Assembly (NCBI GenBank): GCA_913061465.1
Contig: CAJXSU010000013.1
Location: 1 to 38,348, forward strand
Reading direction: 5' to 3'
Source of the DNA: an uncultured Flavobacterium sp.
GTDB taxonomy: Bacteria > Bacteroidota > Bacteroidia > Flavobacteriales > Flavobacteriaceae
Length of the DNA: 38,348 nt
Part shown: positions 8,182 through 17,350 of the stretch, in pieces
How the letters are laid out: each line of letters starts with the position of its first letter
Position numbering within the stretch: the first letter of the stretch is position 1
Made by a program: the position numbers and the translations under genes
Notes under the pieces: model-generated
Seen by the model: the letters and a program-made list of their open reading frames with translations, nothing else
Databases searched by the model: none
What the model was told of the DNA's origin: nothing

Positions 8182-8189
8182 TATCTTTG
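8182..8189 (+). promoter_or_regulatory. -7 promoter element of the DUF4199 gene
   Basis: TATCTTTG matches TAnnTTTG 27 nt before the ATG at 8217. It lies inside the reading frame that opens with GTG at 8172, which argues against that GTG as the start. Confidence 0.6.
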
Positions 8190-8216
8190 CAAAAAAAACT
8201 AATTAATATAATAATC

Positions 8217-8738
8217 ATGGAAAATAAAATTTCAAGTAAAAACACAATGTTAAATTATGGACTCGTTTTAGGTCTAACAAGTATTTTCATCAACTTAATT
8301 GCTTATGCAATTGGTATTCATCTTGATCAAGATTGGAGAGTGGGTACACTAGCTTTTGTAGCTATGATTATAATTATAGTTTTGGGTATTAAAAATTTTA
8401 AAGCTGTAAACAGCAACCTTATTACATGGGGTCAATCTGTTAAAATTGGTGTTGGAATTTCTATTATAAGTGCTTTATTAGGTTTAACTTACAATTTGAT
8501 ATTTATCAATTTTATTGAACCTGACTTCATGAACCTTTTAATGGAAAAGCAAGTTGTTATGTGGGAAGAAGCAAATTTTACTTCTGAACAAATTGAAGCC
8601 TCAAAATCAATGATGGAAACTTTTTCTAGTCCAGCGATCACCTCAGCCATTGGTATCATTGCTGCTGCATTCTTTGGTTTTATCATCTCTGCTATCGCAG
8701 GAGCTATTATGAAAAGAACAGAAGAAGACCAATACTAG
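8217..8738 (+). CDS. DUF4199-type four-helix membrane protein
   Basis: The 173-aa integral inner-membrane protein has four predicted hydrophobic segments at about 13-34, 42-58, 74-98 and 140-164, a short acidic stretch (about 115-135) between the third and fourth, and a charged C-terminus (MKRTEEDQY). The family is common in Bacteroidota and has no assigned function. A longer frame starts at GTG 8172, but the promoter octamer lies within that extension, so ATG 8217 is preferred. It is followed after 53 nt, with a separate promoter, by the GT2 gene; this pairing is frequent in flavobacteria and may indicate a link to envelope lipid or glycan handling (inference). Confidence 0.8.
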   Translation: MENKISSKNTMLNYGLVLGLTSIFINLIAYAIGIHLDQDWRVGTLAFVAMIIIIVLGIKNFKAVNSNLITWGQSVKIGVGISIISALLGLTYNLIFINFIEPDFMNLLMEKQVVMWEEANFTSEQIEASKSMMETFSSPAITSAIGIIAAAFFGFIISAIAGAIMKRTEEDQY

Positions 8739-8765
8739 AAATTATTTTTAATGTAAAGAATAGTT

Positions 8766-8773
8766 TAACTTTG
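8766..8773 (+). promoter_or_regulatory. -7 promoter element of the GT2-mutase-ABC-GT4 operon
   Basis: TAACTTTG is an exact TAnnTTTG match, 18 nt before the ATG at 8792. No exact -33 TTTG is seen. Confidence 0.6.
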
Positions 8774-8791
8774 CATAATAAATAATTATTC

Positions 8792-9748
8792 ATGGACATA
8801 TCGGTTGTCATACCTTTATTTAACGAAGAAGAATCTTTGAAAGAACTATACGATTGGATTGCATTAACAATGCAGTCCAATCGCCTTTTATATGAGGTCA
8901 TTTTCATAGATGATGGTAGTACGGATTCATCATGGAACGTTATTGAAGAAATTTCACAAAAATCAAGTCATGTAAAAGGAATTCGCTTCCAAAAAAACTT
9001 TGGAAAATCACAAGCATTACATGCTGGTTTTCAAATTGCAGTTGGAAACGTAGTTATTACAATGGATGCCGACTTGCAAGATAGTCCTGATGAAATTCCA
9101 GAATTATACAAACTAATTACTGATGAAAATTTTGATTTAGTTTCTGGATGGAAAAAGAAAAGATATGATAATGTTATTGCAAAAAACATCCCTTCAAAAT
9201 TATTTAATTGGGCAGCTAGAAAAACATCAGGTTTAGATTTACATGATTTTAATTGTGGTTTAAAAGCATACAAAAACATCGTTGTGAAAACAGTTAAGGT
9301 ACGTGGTGAAATGCATCGATATATTCCTGTTTTAGCAAAAAATAAAGGATTTTTAAATATTGGTGAAAAAATTGTTCAACATCAAGCAAGAAAGTATGGG
9401 GAAACAAAATTTGGTATGAGCAGATTTATTAACGGTTTTTTAGACCTCATTACCATTTCTTTTTTATCAAAATTTGGCAAAAGACCTATGCATTTCTTTG
9501 GGCTATGGGGAACACTCATGTTTATCTTTGGATTCTTTTCTGCCGGATATTTAGGGGTTTCTAAACTCTATAAAATATCACAAGGAATGAAAGCTATTTT
9601 AGTTACAGATAATCCTTGGTTTTATATCTCAATGGTGAGTATGATATTAGGTACACAACTTTTTTTAGCTGGCTTCATTGGAGAACTCATTTTGAAAACT
9701 AAAGAAGCAGGAAACTATTACACGATCAAAGAAAAATTAAATTACTAA
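8792..9748 (+). CDS. Membrane-anchored family 2 glycosyltransferase (DPM1/GtrB/ArnC-like)
   Basis: The 318-aa protein has an N-terminal GT-A domain: VVIPLFNEEESL (5-16), FIDDGSTDSS (38-47) and the metal-binding DADLQD at 92-97. Two C-terminal membrane helices follow at about 235-258 and 276-300. This is the architecture of polyprenyl-phosphate glycosyltransferases (GtrB, ArnC, dolichol-phosphate mannose synthase), which load a sugar onto a lipid carrier at the cytoplasmic face for use outside. The sugar is unknown. It is the first gene of a plus-strand operon with a phosphosugar mutase, an ABC exporter and a GT4, consistent with glycolipid or surface-glycan synthesis. Confidence 0.9.
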   Translation: MDISVVIPLFNEEESLKELYDWIALTMQSNRLLYEVIFIDDGSTDSSWNVIEEISQKSSHVKGIRFQKNFGKSQALHAGFQIAVGNVVITMDADLQDSPDEIPELYKLITDENFDLVSGWKKKRYDNVIAKNIPSKLFNWAARKTSGLDLHDFNCGLKAYKNIVVKTVKVRGEMHRYIPVLAKNKGFLNIGEKIVQHQARKYGETKFGMSRFINGFLDLITISFLSKFGKRPMHFFGLWGTLMFIFGFFSAGYLGVSKLYKISQGMKAILVTDNPWFYISMVSMILGTQLFLAGFIGELILKTKEAGNYYTIKEKLNY

Positions 9749-9774
9749 TTCCATAAATATTGGATATTAAAGCA

Positions 9775-11484
9775 ATGAAAAACATAAAAGAAAAAGCAAC
9801 ATTATGGCTATCAGATACATTTGATAGTGAAACTCAAAATGAAATACAACAACTCATTACAAATAATTCTGATGATTTAACTGATCGATTTTATAAAGAT
9901 CTTGAATTTGGCACAGGGGGTATGCGCGGAATGATGGGGGCTGGAACCAACAGAATTAATAAATACACATTAGGTAAGGCTACTCAAGGATTGAGTAATT
10001 ACTTAAAAAAAACTTATCGAGATCAAAAAATTAAAGTAGCCATCGCATATGATTGTAGACATAACAGTGATACATTTTCAAGATTGGTTGCCGAGGTATT
10101 GTCTGCTAATGACATCCACGTAGTTCTTTTTGAAGACCTTCGTCCTACTCCAGAATTGTCATTTGCTGTAAATGAATTAAACTGTCATGCTGGAATTGTA
10201 TTAACAGCTTCACACAACCCACCAGAGTACAATGGCTATAAAGTGTATTGGACAGATGGTGGTCAAATTGTTCCTCCTCAAGATAAGAGCATCATCGATG
10301 AGGTAAATTCTTTAGAATTTTCGGATATTAATTTTAATGCAAAACCCGGATTAATTTCTGAAATTGGTGCCGAAGTAGATGAGGCGTTCTGGAAAGCTTC
10401 CATTAAAAATGGAACATTTGACATACAAGGAAGAAATGATTTAAAAATTGTTTTCACATCATTGCACGGAACCTCTGTAAAGTTAATTCCAGAAGTGTTA
10501 AAAAGAGCTGGGTATTCTCAAGTTCATAGCATCAAAGAACAAGAAATACCTGATGGAGATTTCCCAACCGTAAAATCACCTAATCCAGAAGAACCTGAAG
10601 CCTTAGAAATGGCCACAAATCTTGCTGAAAAAATTGGAGCAGATATTGTTTTGGGAACAGATCCAGATAGTGATAGAATTGGAATAGCAGTCAGAGACAG
10701 TAACGGCAAAATTAAATTATTGAATGGAAATCAAGCCATGGTAGTGATGACAGATTTCCTAATGAAACAATGGCAACAACAAGGAAAACTTAATGGAAAT
10801 CAATTTATTGGCTCTACTATAGTTTCTACCTCTATGGTAAATGATATTGCTAAAAGTTATGGTGTAGAAACTAAAATTGGTCTCACAGGTTTTAAATGGA
10901 TTGCGAAAATGATTCAAGATTTTCCAGATCAAGAGTTTATTGGTGGTGGTGAAGAAAGTTTTGGGTACATGGTAGGAGATTTTGTTAGAGATAAAGATGC
11001 TGTAACCTCTGCATTGCTAGCCTGTGAAATTGCAGCTGCCGCTAAATCAAATGGAAGCTCTTTTTACGATACACTATTGGGACTATACACTAAGCATAGT
11101 TTCTATAAAGAACGTTTAGTTTCTTTTACAAAAAAAGGGATGGATGGTGCAGCACAAATCAAACAAATCATGATTGATTTACGTAAAAATCCTCTAACTC
11201 ATATCGATGGTTCTAATGTAACTTTTGTAAATGATTATGACGCATCTACTGAAAAAAATATGAGTACGGGAGAAGTAAAAATCATGAATCTACCTAAATC
11301 AAACGTATTAATTTATCACACAGAAGACGGAACAAAAGTAGCAGCAAGACCCAGTGGTACAGAACCTAAAATTAAATTTTATTTTAGTGTTCAATCAAAA
11401 CTAGACTCTGTTGAAAATGCCATTGAAAAAGAACAAGAATTGGATGCTAAAATTGATAGAATCATAAATGAAATGAATATTTAA
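9775..11484 (+). CDS. Phospho-sugar mutase (phosphoglucomutase/phosphomannomutase family)
   Basis: The 569-aa protein is in the long PGM/PGM2-like branch of the alpha-D-phosphohexomutases. It has the phosphoserine loop TASHNPPEYNG with Ser at about 146, the metal-binding DPDSDR at about 296-301, the sugar-specificity loop GGEESFGY, and the C-terminal phosphate-binding RPSGTEPKIKFY. It interconverts hexose 1- and 6-phosphates and so feeds nucleotide-sugar and central carbon pools. A TTG at 9760 in frame would add five residues; ATG 9775 is preferred. Its stop codon shares a base with the next start (TAATG), which suggests translational coupling to the ABC exporter. Confidence 0.93.
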   Translation: MKNIKEKATLWLSDTFDSETQNEIQQLITNNSDDLTDRFYKDLEFGTGGMRGMMGAGTNRINKYTLGKATQGLSNYLKKTYRDQKIKVAIAYDCRHNSDTFSRLVAEVLSANDIHVVLFEDLRPTPELSFAVNELNCHAGIVLTASHNPPEYNGYKVYWTDGGQIVPPQDKSIIDEVNSLEFSDINFNAKPGLISEIGAEVDEAFWKASIKNGTFDIQGRNDLKIVFTSLHGTSVKLIPEVLKRAGYSQVHSIKEQEIPDGDFPTVKSPNPEEPEALEMATNLAEKIGADIVLGTDPDSDRIGIAVRDSNGKIKLLNGNQAMVVMTDFLMKQWQQQGKLNGNQFIGSTIVSTSMVNDIAKSYGVETKIGLTGFKWIAKMIQDFPDQEFIGGGEESFGYMVGDFVRDKDAVTSALLACEIAAAAKSNGSSFYDTLLGLYTKHSFYKERLVSFTKKGMDGAAQIKQIMIDLRKNPLTHIDGSNVTFVNDYDASTEKNMSTGEVKIMNLPKSNVLIYHTEDGTKVAARPSGTEPKIKFYFSVQSKLDSVENAIEKEQELDAKIDRIINEMNI

Positions 11485-13310
11485 TGATTTACTTTAAAAA
11501 AATATTACGATATGCTTTACCTTACAAGAGGTATGCATTCCTGAATATTTTCTTCAATATTTTATATGCGGTTTTCTCTGCGTTGTCTTTTGTTGTTTTA
11601 ATGCCTTTATTTGAGGTCATATTTAAGACAGACGAAAAAATAGTGTATGAAAAACCTGTTTTTGAGGGCTTCACAAGTGGAATGGAGTATTTAAATAATT
11701 ATTTTAATTACTACGTTTCAACAATCATAGGTGAAAATCAAGAAAAAACATTACTCTTTGTAGTAGTTTTAATTGTTGTGATTTTTCTATTAAAAAACAT
11801 ATTTGGCTATTTATCTTTTTATTACATCACATTTCTTAAAAATGGGGTTTTAAAAGATATTCGTAACGATTTATATCACAAAACTATTTCTTTACCAATT
11901 TCCTATTTTTCTGAAAAGAAAAAAGGGGACATCATGGCTAGAATTGGGCCAGATGTCATTGAAGTTCATTATTCATTTCTGTCAATTTTAGAATTGATTT
12001 TTAGAGATCCAATAATGATTTTGATTACCATTATTTCTATGTTATCTGCAAGTGTAAAGCTGACACTTTTCATTTTTGTTTTTGTTCCTTTTGCTGGTTT
12101 TATCATTAATATTATTGGAAAAAATTTAAAAAAGACCTCAGACAAAGTACAAAGAGAGCAGGGGACGCTTTTATCTTTATTGGAAGAGACTTTATCAGGC
12201 TTGCGCATAATTAAAGGCTTTAATGTTGAAAAAGTTTTTCACCATAAATTCGAAAAATCAACCTCTAAGTTTGAACAATTTTCAAACAAATTGATGATAA
12301 AAACACAATTAGCTGGACCAGTTAGTGAAATTTTAGGAATCATGGTTTTTTGTGTTTTAATTTGGTATGGTGGTAATTTAGTATTGATTGAAAAAACAAT
12401 ACCTCCAGCTGTTTTTATTCCATTTCTTGGTCTTGCATACAACATCATTACTCCTGCAAAATCAATATCTAAAGCTAGTTTTACTATCAAAAAAGGAAAT
12501 GCTGCGGCAGAACGAATATTGGCAATTTTAGAAACTGAAAACCCCTTACAGGATAGCGAAAATGCCATTCATAAAGAAGATTTTATCTCAGAAATTGAAT
12601 TTAAAAATGTGTCTTTCAAATACGAAGATGATTATGTGTTAAAAGATTTCTCTCTAAAAGTTCCTAAGGGAACTTCAGTAGCCTTGGTTGGGCAATCTGG
12701 AAGTGGTAAATCTACATTAGCTAATCTAATAACTCGTTTCTATGATGTAAATAATGGAAGTATTATCATTGATGGAAACAATGTTAAGGATATAGCTAAA
12801 AAATCATTACTTGGTTTAATGGGAATTGTAACACAAGATTCTATTTTATTTAACGATACTGTTTCAGAAAATATTAAACTTGGAAAACAAGAAGCCACAA
12901 CAAATGAAGTTATGAATGCTTCAGAAATAGCGAATGCTCATGAATTTATAAATGAACTTCCTAAACAATATGAAACTAATATTGGAGATGGAGGTAATAA
13001 ATTGTCTGGTGGACAAAAACAACGAATCTCTATTGCTAGAGCAGTCTTAAAAAATCCACCAATTATGATTTTAGATGAGGCTACCTCTGCTTTAGATACA
13101 GAATCTGAACAATTGGTGCAAACTGCATTGGAAAAAATGATGAAAAACAGAACATCATTGGTTATAGCCCACAGATTATCTACCATACAAAAAGCTGATA
13201 ATATTGTAGTATTGCGCAAAGGAATCATTATTGAACAAGGGAAACACGAAGAATTATTAGCTAAAAAAGGTGAATACTTCAAGCTAGTAACCATGCAAAC
13301 GCTACAATAA
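11484..13310 (+). CDS. MsbA-like ABC exporter (fused permease-ATPase)
   Basis: The 608-aa half-transporter has six membrane segments within residues 15-330. Its nucleotide-binding domain has Walker A GQSGSGKST (403-411), Q-loop Gln451, signature LSGGQ (507-511), Walker B MILDEA (528-533) and switch His563. All catalytic elements are intact. Homodimers of this type flip lipid A, glycolipids or drugs out of the inner membrane. Between a lipid-carrier glycosyltransferase/mutase and a GT4, a glycolipid or lipid A substrate is the best guess, but the genome may also hold another MsbA. It overlaps both neighbours by one base (TAATG). Confidence 0.92.
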   Translation: MIYFKKILRYALPYKRYAFLNIFFNILYAVFSALSFVVLMPLFEVIFKTDEKIVYEKPVFEGFTSGMEYLNNYFNYYVSTIIGENQEKTLLFVVVLIVVIFLLKNIFGYLSFYYITFLKNGVLKDIRNDLYHKTISLPISYFSEKKKGDIMARIGPDVIEVHYSFLSILELIFRDPIMILITIISMLSASVKLTLFIFVFVPFAGFIINIIGKNLKKTSDKVQREQGTLLSLLEETLSGLRIIKGFNVEKVFHHKFEKSTSKFEQFSNKLMIKTQLAGPVSEILGIMVFCVLIWYGGNLVLIEKTIPPAVFIPFLGLAYNIITPAKSISKASFTIKKGNAAAERILAILETENPLQDSENAIHKEDFISEIEFKNVSFKYEDDYVLKDFSLKVPKGTSVALVGQSGSGKSTLANLITRFYDVNNGSIIIDGNNVKDIAKKSLLGLMGIVTQDSILFNDTVSENIKLGKQEATTNEVMNASEIANAHEFINELPKQYETNIGDGGNKLSGGQKQRISIARAVLKNPPIMILDEATSALDTESEQLVQTALEKMMKNRTSLVIAHRLSTIQKADNIVVLRKGIIIEQGKHEELLAKKGEYFKLVTMQTLQ

Positions 13311-14317
13311 TGATTTTAGAAAAAATCATTTTTACACTGTTATTCAAATGGAAATATTTGATTGCAATTCTTCATTCTAAATTTCTAAAAAAAAATAAAA
13401 AAAGTGTTTTCACATCAATTACCTATGTAGCAAGAGAGGCTGATAAGGATTGGATATTTGGGGCAAAAGTGAGAAGGCTTGCTAAATTTTCTAGTTTAGA
13501 CAGCAACACTTATTTTCATAACCGATTGCGTGACTTGCCTGACTCTGATGGATATTTTTTTGTATTTCATCAATACTTTTATAGAGCAATACGTCATAAT
13601 CCAAAAATTTTAAATCGAAAGAATATAGTAATGTTTACGCACCCTAACTGGACCTTTTCTTTTTCAGAAAGTCATGTAATCTGGTGCCTAAATAAAGCTG
13701 ATAAAGTTATTTGTTTAAATTCCAACGTTCAAAAAGAGTTAATTGCTGCTGGATTAGATGCTAAAAAAACCGCGTTAATTCACATCGCTTCAGATCCTGA
13801 TTTCTTTTATACACATCAACGAAAAACGGGTGCTGTTGGTTTTTGTAGTGCATTTGGTGAGCGGAAAAATCCAGAAATGGTTTACCAGTTGATTAAAAAT
13901 ATGCCCGAAAGAAAATTTTATCTAATTGGTAGGTATTGGGAGAATTATGAAAGGTATGATGAAATGAAAAACATGGCAAACTTTACCTACTACAATAATG
14001 AATCCTACGACTCATACCCTGATTTATATAATAAAATAGATGTATTCATTTCTCCATCCACATTAGAAGGTGGGCCTGTTCCTGTATTGGAAGCCATGTT
14101 GTCTAATTGTTTTCCTGTAGCTTCAAAAACAGGATTTTGCCCTGATATAATTTCGGATGGTAATAATGGATTTTTATTTGATGTTGATGCAGATTATTCA
14201 GAAGTTATAAGACTTATTAAATTGGCAGACTCTATGACTATTGATGTGAGACAAACTGCTTTGGAACATTCTTGGAAAAACTGCTCCCAAAAAATTGACA
14301 TGTTATTTCAAGAGTAG
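13310..14317 (+). CDS. Family 4-like glycosyltransferase
   Basis: The 335-aa cytoplasmic GT-B enzyme has the C-terminal Rossmann domain: GFCSAFGERKNPEM (about 177-190), FYLIGR (203-208) and the nucleotide-sugar motif EGGPVPVLEAM (253-263). The N-terminal acceptor domain (residues 1-160) is divergent and begins with a basic, hydrophobic stretch that may associate with the membrane. Donor and acceptor are unknown. It ends the plus-strand operon and stops one base before the end of the convergent cca gene; no terminator lies between them, so the two transcripts probably overlap. Confidence 0.82.
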   Translation: MILEKIIFTLLFKWKYLIAILHSKFLKKNKKSVFTSITYVAREADKDWIFGAKVRRLAKFSSLDSNTYFHNRLRDLPDSDGYFFVFHQYFYRAIRHNPKILNRKNIVMFTHPNWTFSFSESHVIWCLNKADKVICLNSNVQKELIAAGLDAKKTALIHIASDPDFFYTHQRKTGAVGFCSAFGERKNPEMVYQLIKNMPERKFYLIGRYWENYERYDEMKNMANFTYYNNESYDSYPDLYNKIDVFISPSTLEGGPVPVLEAMLSNCFPVASKTGFCPDIISDGNNGFLFDVDADYSEVIRLIKLADSMTIDVRQTALEHSWKNCSQKIDMLFQE

Positions 14318-14318
14318 A

Positions 14319-15740
14319 TTACGTAATTTTTAACCCAAGCTCCTCCCCTTTTTGAAGCATATAATTATAAGATGCCTGGTGATTATTAGGGATTTCACCA
14401 TCTAAGATAGCTTCTTTAATAGCCTCTTTTAACTGACCAATTTCACGACAAGGTTGTAAGTTGAAGGTTTTCATGATCTCTTCACCACTTATAGGGGGTT
14501 GAAAATTTCGAATATGATCTCTTTCTTCTACTTCTTTTATCTTTTCGCGCACATTTTTAAAATTTTTATGATAGCGCTCAAATTTTTTTGGATTTTTTGT
14601 AGTAATATCAGCTTCACATAATGTCATTAATGCATCTATATCATCACCTGTATCAAACACTAATCTTCTAACAGCAGAGTCTGTAACTTCAGATGCTAGA
14701 ACAATTGGTCTTGAACTTAACAACACCAATTTCTGCACAAACTTCATTTTTGAATTTAATGGCATTTTTAAACGTTTAAACAACTTATAAACCATTTTAG
14801 ATCCAACAAACTCGTGTGCATGAAAAGTCCATCCTACTTTCTTATCAAATCTTTTGGTAGGTGCTTTTCCAATATCATGAAGTAAGGCAGCCCATCTTAA
14901 CCAAGTATCTTCTGTAGTTTTTGAAATATTATCAACTACTTCTAAAGTGTGATAGAAATTATCTTTATGTTTTTGCCCCTCTACTTCTTCAACGCCTTTT
15001 AAAGCAATTAATTCTGGAAGAATCATTTCCAATAAATTTGTTTTTTCTAATAGTAAAAACCCAACGGAAGGTTTTGTAGCATCAATTATTTTATTTAATT
15101 CTACAACGATACGTTCCTTTGTAATAATAGCTAAACGAGATGCATTCTTTGTAATTGCTAGTAAAGAGTTTTCCTCAATTTCAAAATTTAATTGAGTTGC
15201 AAATCTAATTGCACGCATCATACGAAGCGGATCATCAGAATAGGTGATGTCTGGATTTAAAGGTGTTTTAATAATTCCTTTTTCTAAATCCTTTAAACCA
15301 TCAAAAGGATCTAACAAGGTTCCGTAATCATCTTTGTCTAAACTTATTGCTAAAGCATTGATTGTAAAATCTCTTCTATTTTGATCATCCTCTAAAGTTC
15401 CTTCAAAAACTTCTGGGTTTCTGCTATCTTCTGCATAGGATTCTTTTCTAGCCCCTACAAATTCAAGCTCCATGTCTTTATAGACCAACATGGCTGTACC
15501 ATAGGTTTTAAATACTTGAACTTTTGGTTTATTTGGTAATAAAGAAGCCACTTTTTTTGCTAAGGCGATACCATTTCCAACCGTTACAATATCTATATCC
15601 TTAGCGGCTCCTCTTTGTATGATGAAATCACGCACAAATCCTCCAATAACATAACTTTTTACCTCTAAAATCTCAGAAGCTTTGGTTATGACGGAGAAGA
15701 TATCACTTTTAATAGCTTCTTTGTAGTTATGATTCTGCAT
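14319..15740 (-). CDS. cca: CCA tRNA nucleotidyltransferase / poly(A) polymerase family with HD domain
   Basis: The 473-aa class II nucleotidyltransferase has GGFVRD (33-38), the metal-binding pair Asp48/Asp50 in [16 protein letters not shown] (122-131) and [11 protein letters not shown] (170-180). A C-terminal HD domain has LLHDIGK with His288/Asp289. In Bacteroidota this single protein normally adds or repairs the CCA end of tRNAs; the HD domain suggests an associated phosphohydrolase activity. It is the last gene of the minus-strand dapD operon, 3 nt after tsaC. It converges with the GT4 gene with one base between them. Confidence 0.92.
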   Translation of the reverse strand: MQNHNYKEAIKSDIFSVITKASEILEVKSYVIGGFVRDFIIQRGAAKDIDIVTVGNGIALAKKVASLLPNKPKVQVFKTYGTAMLVYKDMELEFVGARKESYAEDSRNPEVFEGTLEDDQNRRDFTINALAISLDKDDYGTLLDPFDGLKDLEKGIIKTPLNPDITYSDDPLRMMRAIRFATQLNFEIEENSLLAITKNASRLAIITKERIVVELNKIIDATKPSVGFLLLEKTNLLEMILPELIALKGVEEVEGQKHKDNFYHTLEVVDNISKTTEDTWLRWAALLHDIGKAPTKRFDKKVGWTFHAHEFVGSKMVYKLFKRLKMPLNSKMKFVQKLVLLSSRPIVLASEVTDSAVRRLVFDTGDDIDALMTLCEADITTKNPKKFERYHKNFKNVREKIKEVEERDHIRNFQPPISGEEIMKTFNLQPCREIGQLKEAIKEAILDGEIPNNHQASYNYMLQKGEELGLKIT

Positions 15741-15743
15741 GAA

Positions 15744-16304
15744 TTAAGCTCTTATTACTTCAATATCATTTCCAACTATTTTTAAAATTGTTGAAGATTT
15801 ATCTGTAATTTTATCTTGCTCCAAATTTACTACATAATCTACGCCCTCCAAAATTGGTAGACTTATTTCTGAAAATGATTTTGGAGTAGACTCTCCGCTT
15901 ATATTGGCTGATGTTGAAATAATTGGTTTTCCAAATTTATTGATGAGCTCTAAACAATAGTCATGAGATGGAATTCTAATCGCTATGGTATTGTCTGAAG
16001 CTATTGCATTGGCTGCTAATCCTTTCGGATTGTTGTATATAATGGTGGTAGGTTTCTTAGTAGTTGTAATTATATCAATAGCTTTTTGTGGAACCTTATG
16101 AACATATGAACACAACATTTTAATAGAACTTACTAATACCACTAAACTTTTACTTTCTACTCTGTTCTTTAATTTAAATATTTTGGCAACAGCATCAATG
16201 CTTGTAGCGTCGCAACCTAAACCCCATATCGTATCTGTAGGGTAAAGAATAACCTGCGAATTAAGCAGTGCTTCAATTGATTGATTTAAAATCCTTTTTG
16301 CCAT
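15744..16304 (-). CDS. tsaC: L-threonylcarbamoyladenylate synthase (TsaC/YrdC/Sua5 family)
   Basis: The 186-aa YrdC-domain protein is of TsaC length, without the Sua5 extension. YPTDTIWGLGCDATS (21-35), the Lys/Arg set KLKNRVESKSL (44-54) and the STSANISGE motif support the call. It makes threonylcarbamoyl-AMP from threonine, bicarbonate and ATP, the donor for t6A37 of ANN-decoding tRNAs. The frame opens with TTG one codon upstream, but ATG 16304 overlaps the TGA stop of the phosphotransferase gene (TGATG), so this start is preferred and translation is probably coupled. Two tRNA-maturation genes (tsaC, cca) thus end an operon otherwise devoted to lysine/cell-wall and glycan functions. Confidence 0.92.
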   Translation of the reverse strand: MAKRILNQSIEALLNSQVILYPTDTIWGLGCDATSIDAVAKIFKLKNRVESKSLVVLVSSIKMLCSYVHKVPQKAIDIITTTKKPTTIIYNNPKGLAANAIASDNTIAIRIPSHDYCLELINKFGKPIISTSANISGESTPKSFSEISLPILEGVDYVVNLEQDKITDKSSTILKIVGNDIEVIRA

Positions 16305-17341
16305 CAAATTTTACTAAAAATTTTATTTATTTTGTATCTACGGAACCATGAAATTAATCTTTTTTCTGGAACACCATTCGTTTTAATGTACTCCTCAACT
16401 GCCCCAACCATTCGTTTTGCAGAATTTCCATCTGTATATGGATGGTATTCATTTAAGATTTTTAAACGCTGTTGTTTAAAAGGATCTTTTAATAAATTTT
16501 CAGCAACTCTTTTTACTAAACCACTAAATAACAATTGATTATCCCACTTTATAGCAAGAGAATTATTTTTAAATGTTATCACAGGCTTGTCTAAAAGAAG
16601 AAATTCATAGACAACAGATGAAGTATCACTGATCATTAAATCTGCAATTAATAAATACTTAATAATGTTGCGTTCTTCAATAAAAAGCACATTTTCAAAA
16701 CTCATTGATAATTTTTTATAGGAGTCTATCAAGTCTTCAGCCATTAAATCGTGAAATTTAATCATAACAAGGTATTCTTTACTTTTAGATAACTCCTCAA
16801 TTTGAGTTAATAAATGTGGAGCACTTGTTAATGATGGTGAAAATGTAGGGGCATAAAGAATGATTTTTTTTGCTTTTGAATTTTTTAGTAAGGTTAGTTT
16901 AACTGAATCATATTTGTGTAGTTCTTTTCCATAAACATCTAGTTTTGGCCAACCGGTCTCTACCACACTAAAGTCTTTATGTTTTGCTGCTGCTTCAGAG
17001 AACCATTTTGTAAAATATGGGCCTTGTGTTAAATACAAATCGAAGTAACTACGAATTCTAAAATGGCTTTTTTTTTCGCCAGCTAAGCCATGAAAAACTT
17101 GAGTTTTAACCCCTCTGAGATAATGAGGAACCTCATTTCCTGGAACAAAAATAGCGTCACTCTTAAAACGAATTAAATCTTCAATTTTGGATGTAAACCT
17201 TTGATCTTGGTATGGAAATTTTTCCAAGATTGCTGGTCGTATAAACCAGATATATTCATAATTCTTTTCTTTTAAAACTTGCATAACAGGTTCTAAAATT
17301 CCAAAAGAATAGGGATTCATACAAAATAAAATAGTCTTCAT
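16304..17341 (-). CDS. CDP-glycerol glycerophosphotransferase-like protein (TagF/TagB C-terminal family)
   Basis: The 345-aa GT-B-like protein matches the polyol-phosphate transferase family of Gram-positive teichoic acid enzymes. It has the HG motif QVFHGLAGEKK with His84, TGWPKLD (129-135), LYAPTFSP (162-169), IKFHDL with His197 and the nucleotide-binding SDTSSVVYEFLLLDKP (238-253). In TagF/TagB the two His residues are catalytic, and both have counterparts here. The family moves an alditol phosphate from a CDP-alcohol to a glycan. The next upstream gene encodes a LicC-like cytidylyltransferase, which could supply the CDP-alcohol (inference). A basic C-terminus (RRYKINKIFSKI) may touch the membrane. 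Because this organism is a presumed Gram-negative, the product is likely a modified lipopolysaccharide or capsule, not teichoic acid. Confidence 0.78.
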   Translation of the reverse strand: MKTILFCMNPYSFGILEPVMQVLKEKNYEYIWFIRPAILEKFPYQDQRFTSKIEDLIRFKSDAIFVPGNEVPHYLRGVKTQVFHGLAGEKKSHFRIRSYFDLYLTQGPYFTKWFSEAAAKHKDFSVVETGWPKLDVYGKELHKYDSVKLTLLKNSKAKKIILYAPTFSPSLTSAPHLLTQIEELSKSKEYLVMIKFHDLMAEDLIDSYKKLSMSFENVLFIEERNIIKYLLIADLMISDTSSVVYEFLLLDKPVITFKNNSLAIKWDNQLLFSGLVKRVAENLLKDPFKQQRLKILNEYHPYTDGNSAKRMVGAVEEYIKTNGVPEKRLISWFRRYKINKIFSKI

Positions 17342-17350
17342 AGTTAGTAA

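Noticed and set aside
8172-8216. GTG-initiated extension of the DUF4199 gene
   Set aside because: The -7 promoter element at 8182-8189 falls inside it, so the extension would not be transcribed; ATG 8217 fits the membrane topology.
12239-13294. Two open frames of 109 and 118 aa antisense to the ABC exporter
   Set aside because: Shadow frames of a gene with intact ATPase motifs; no family resemblance.
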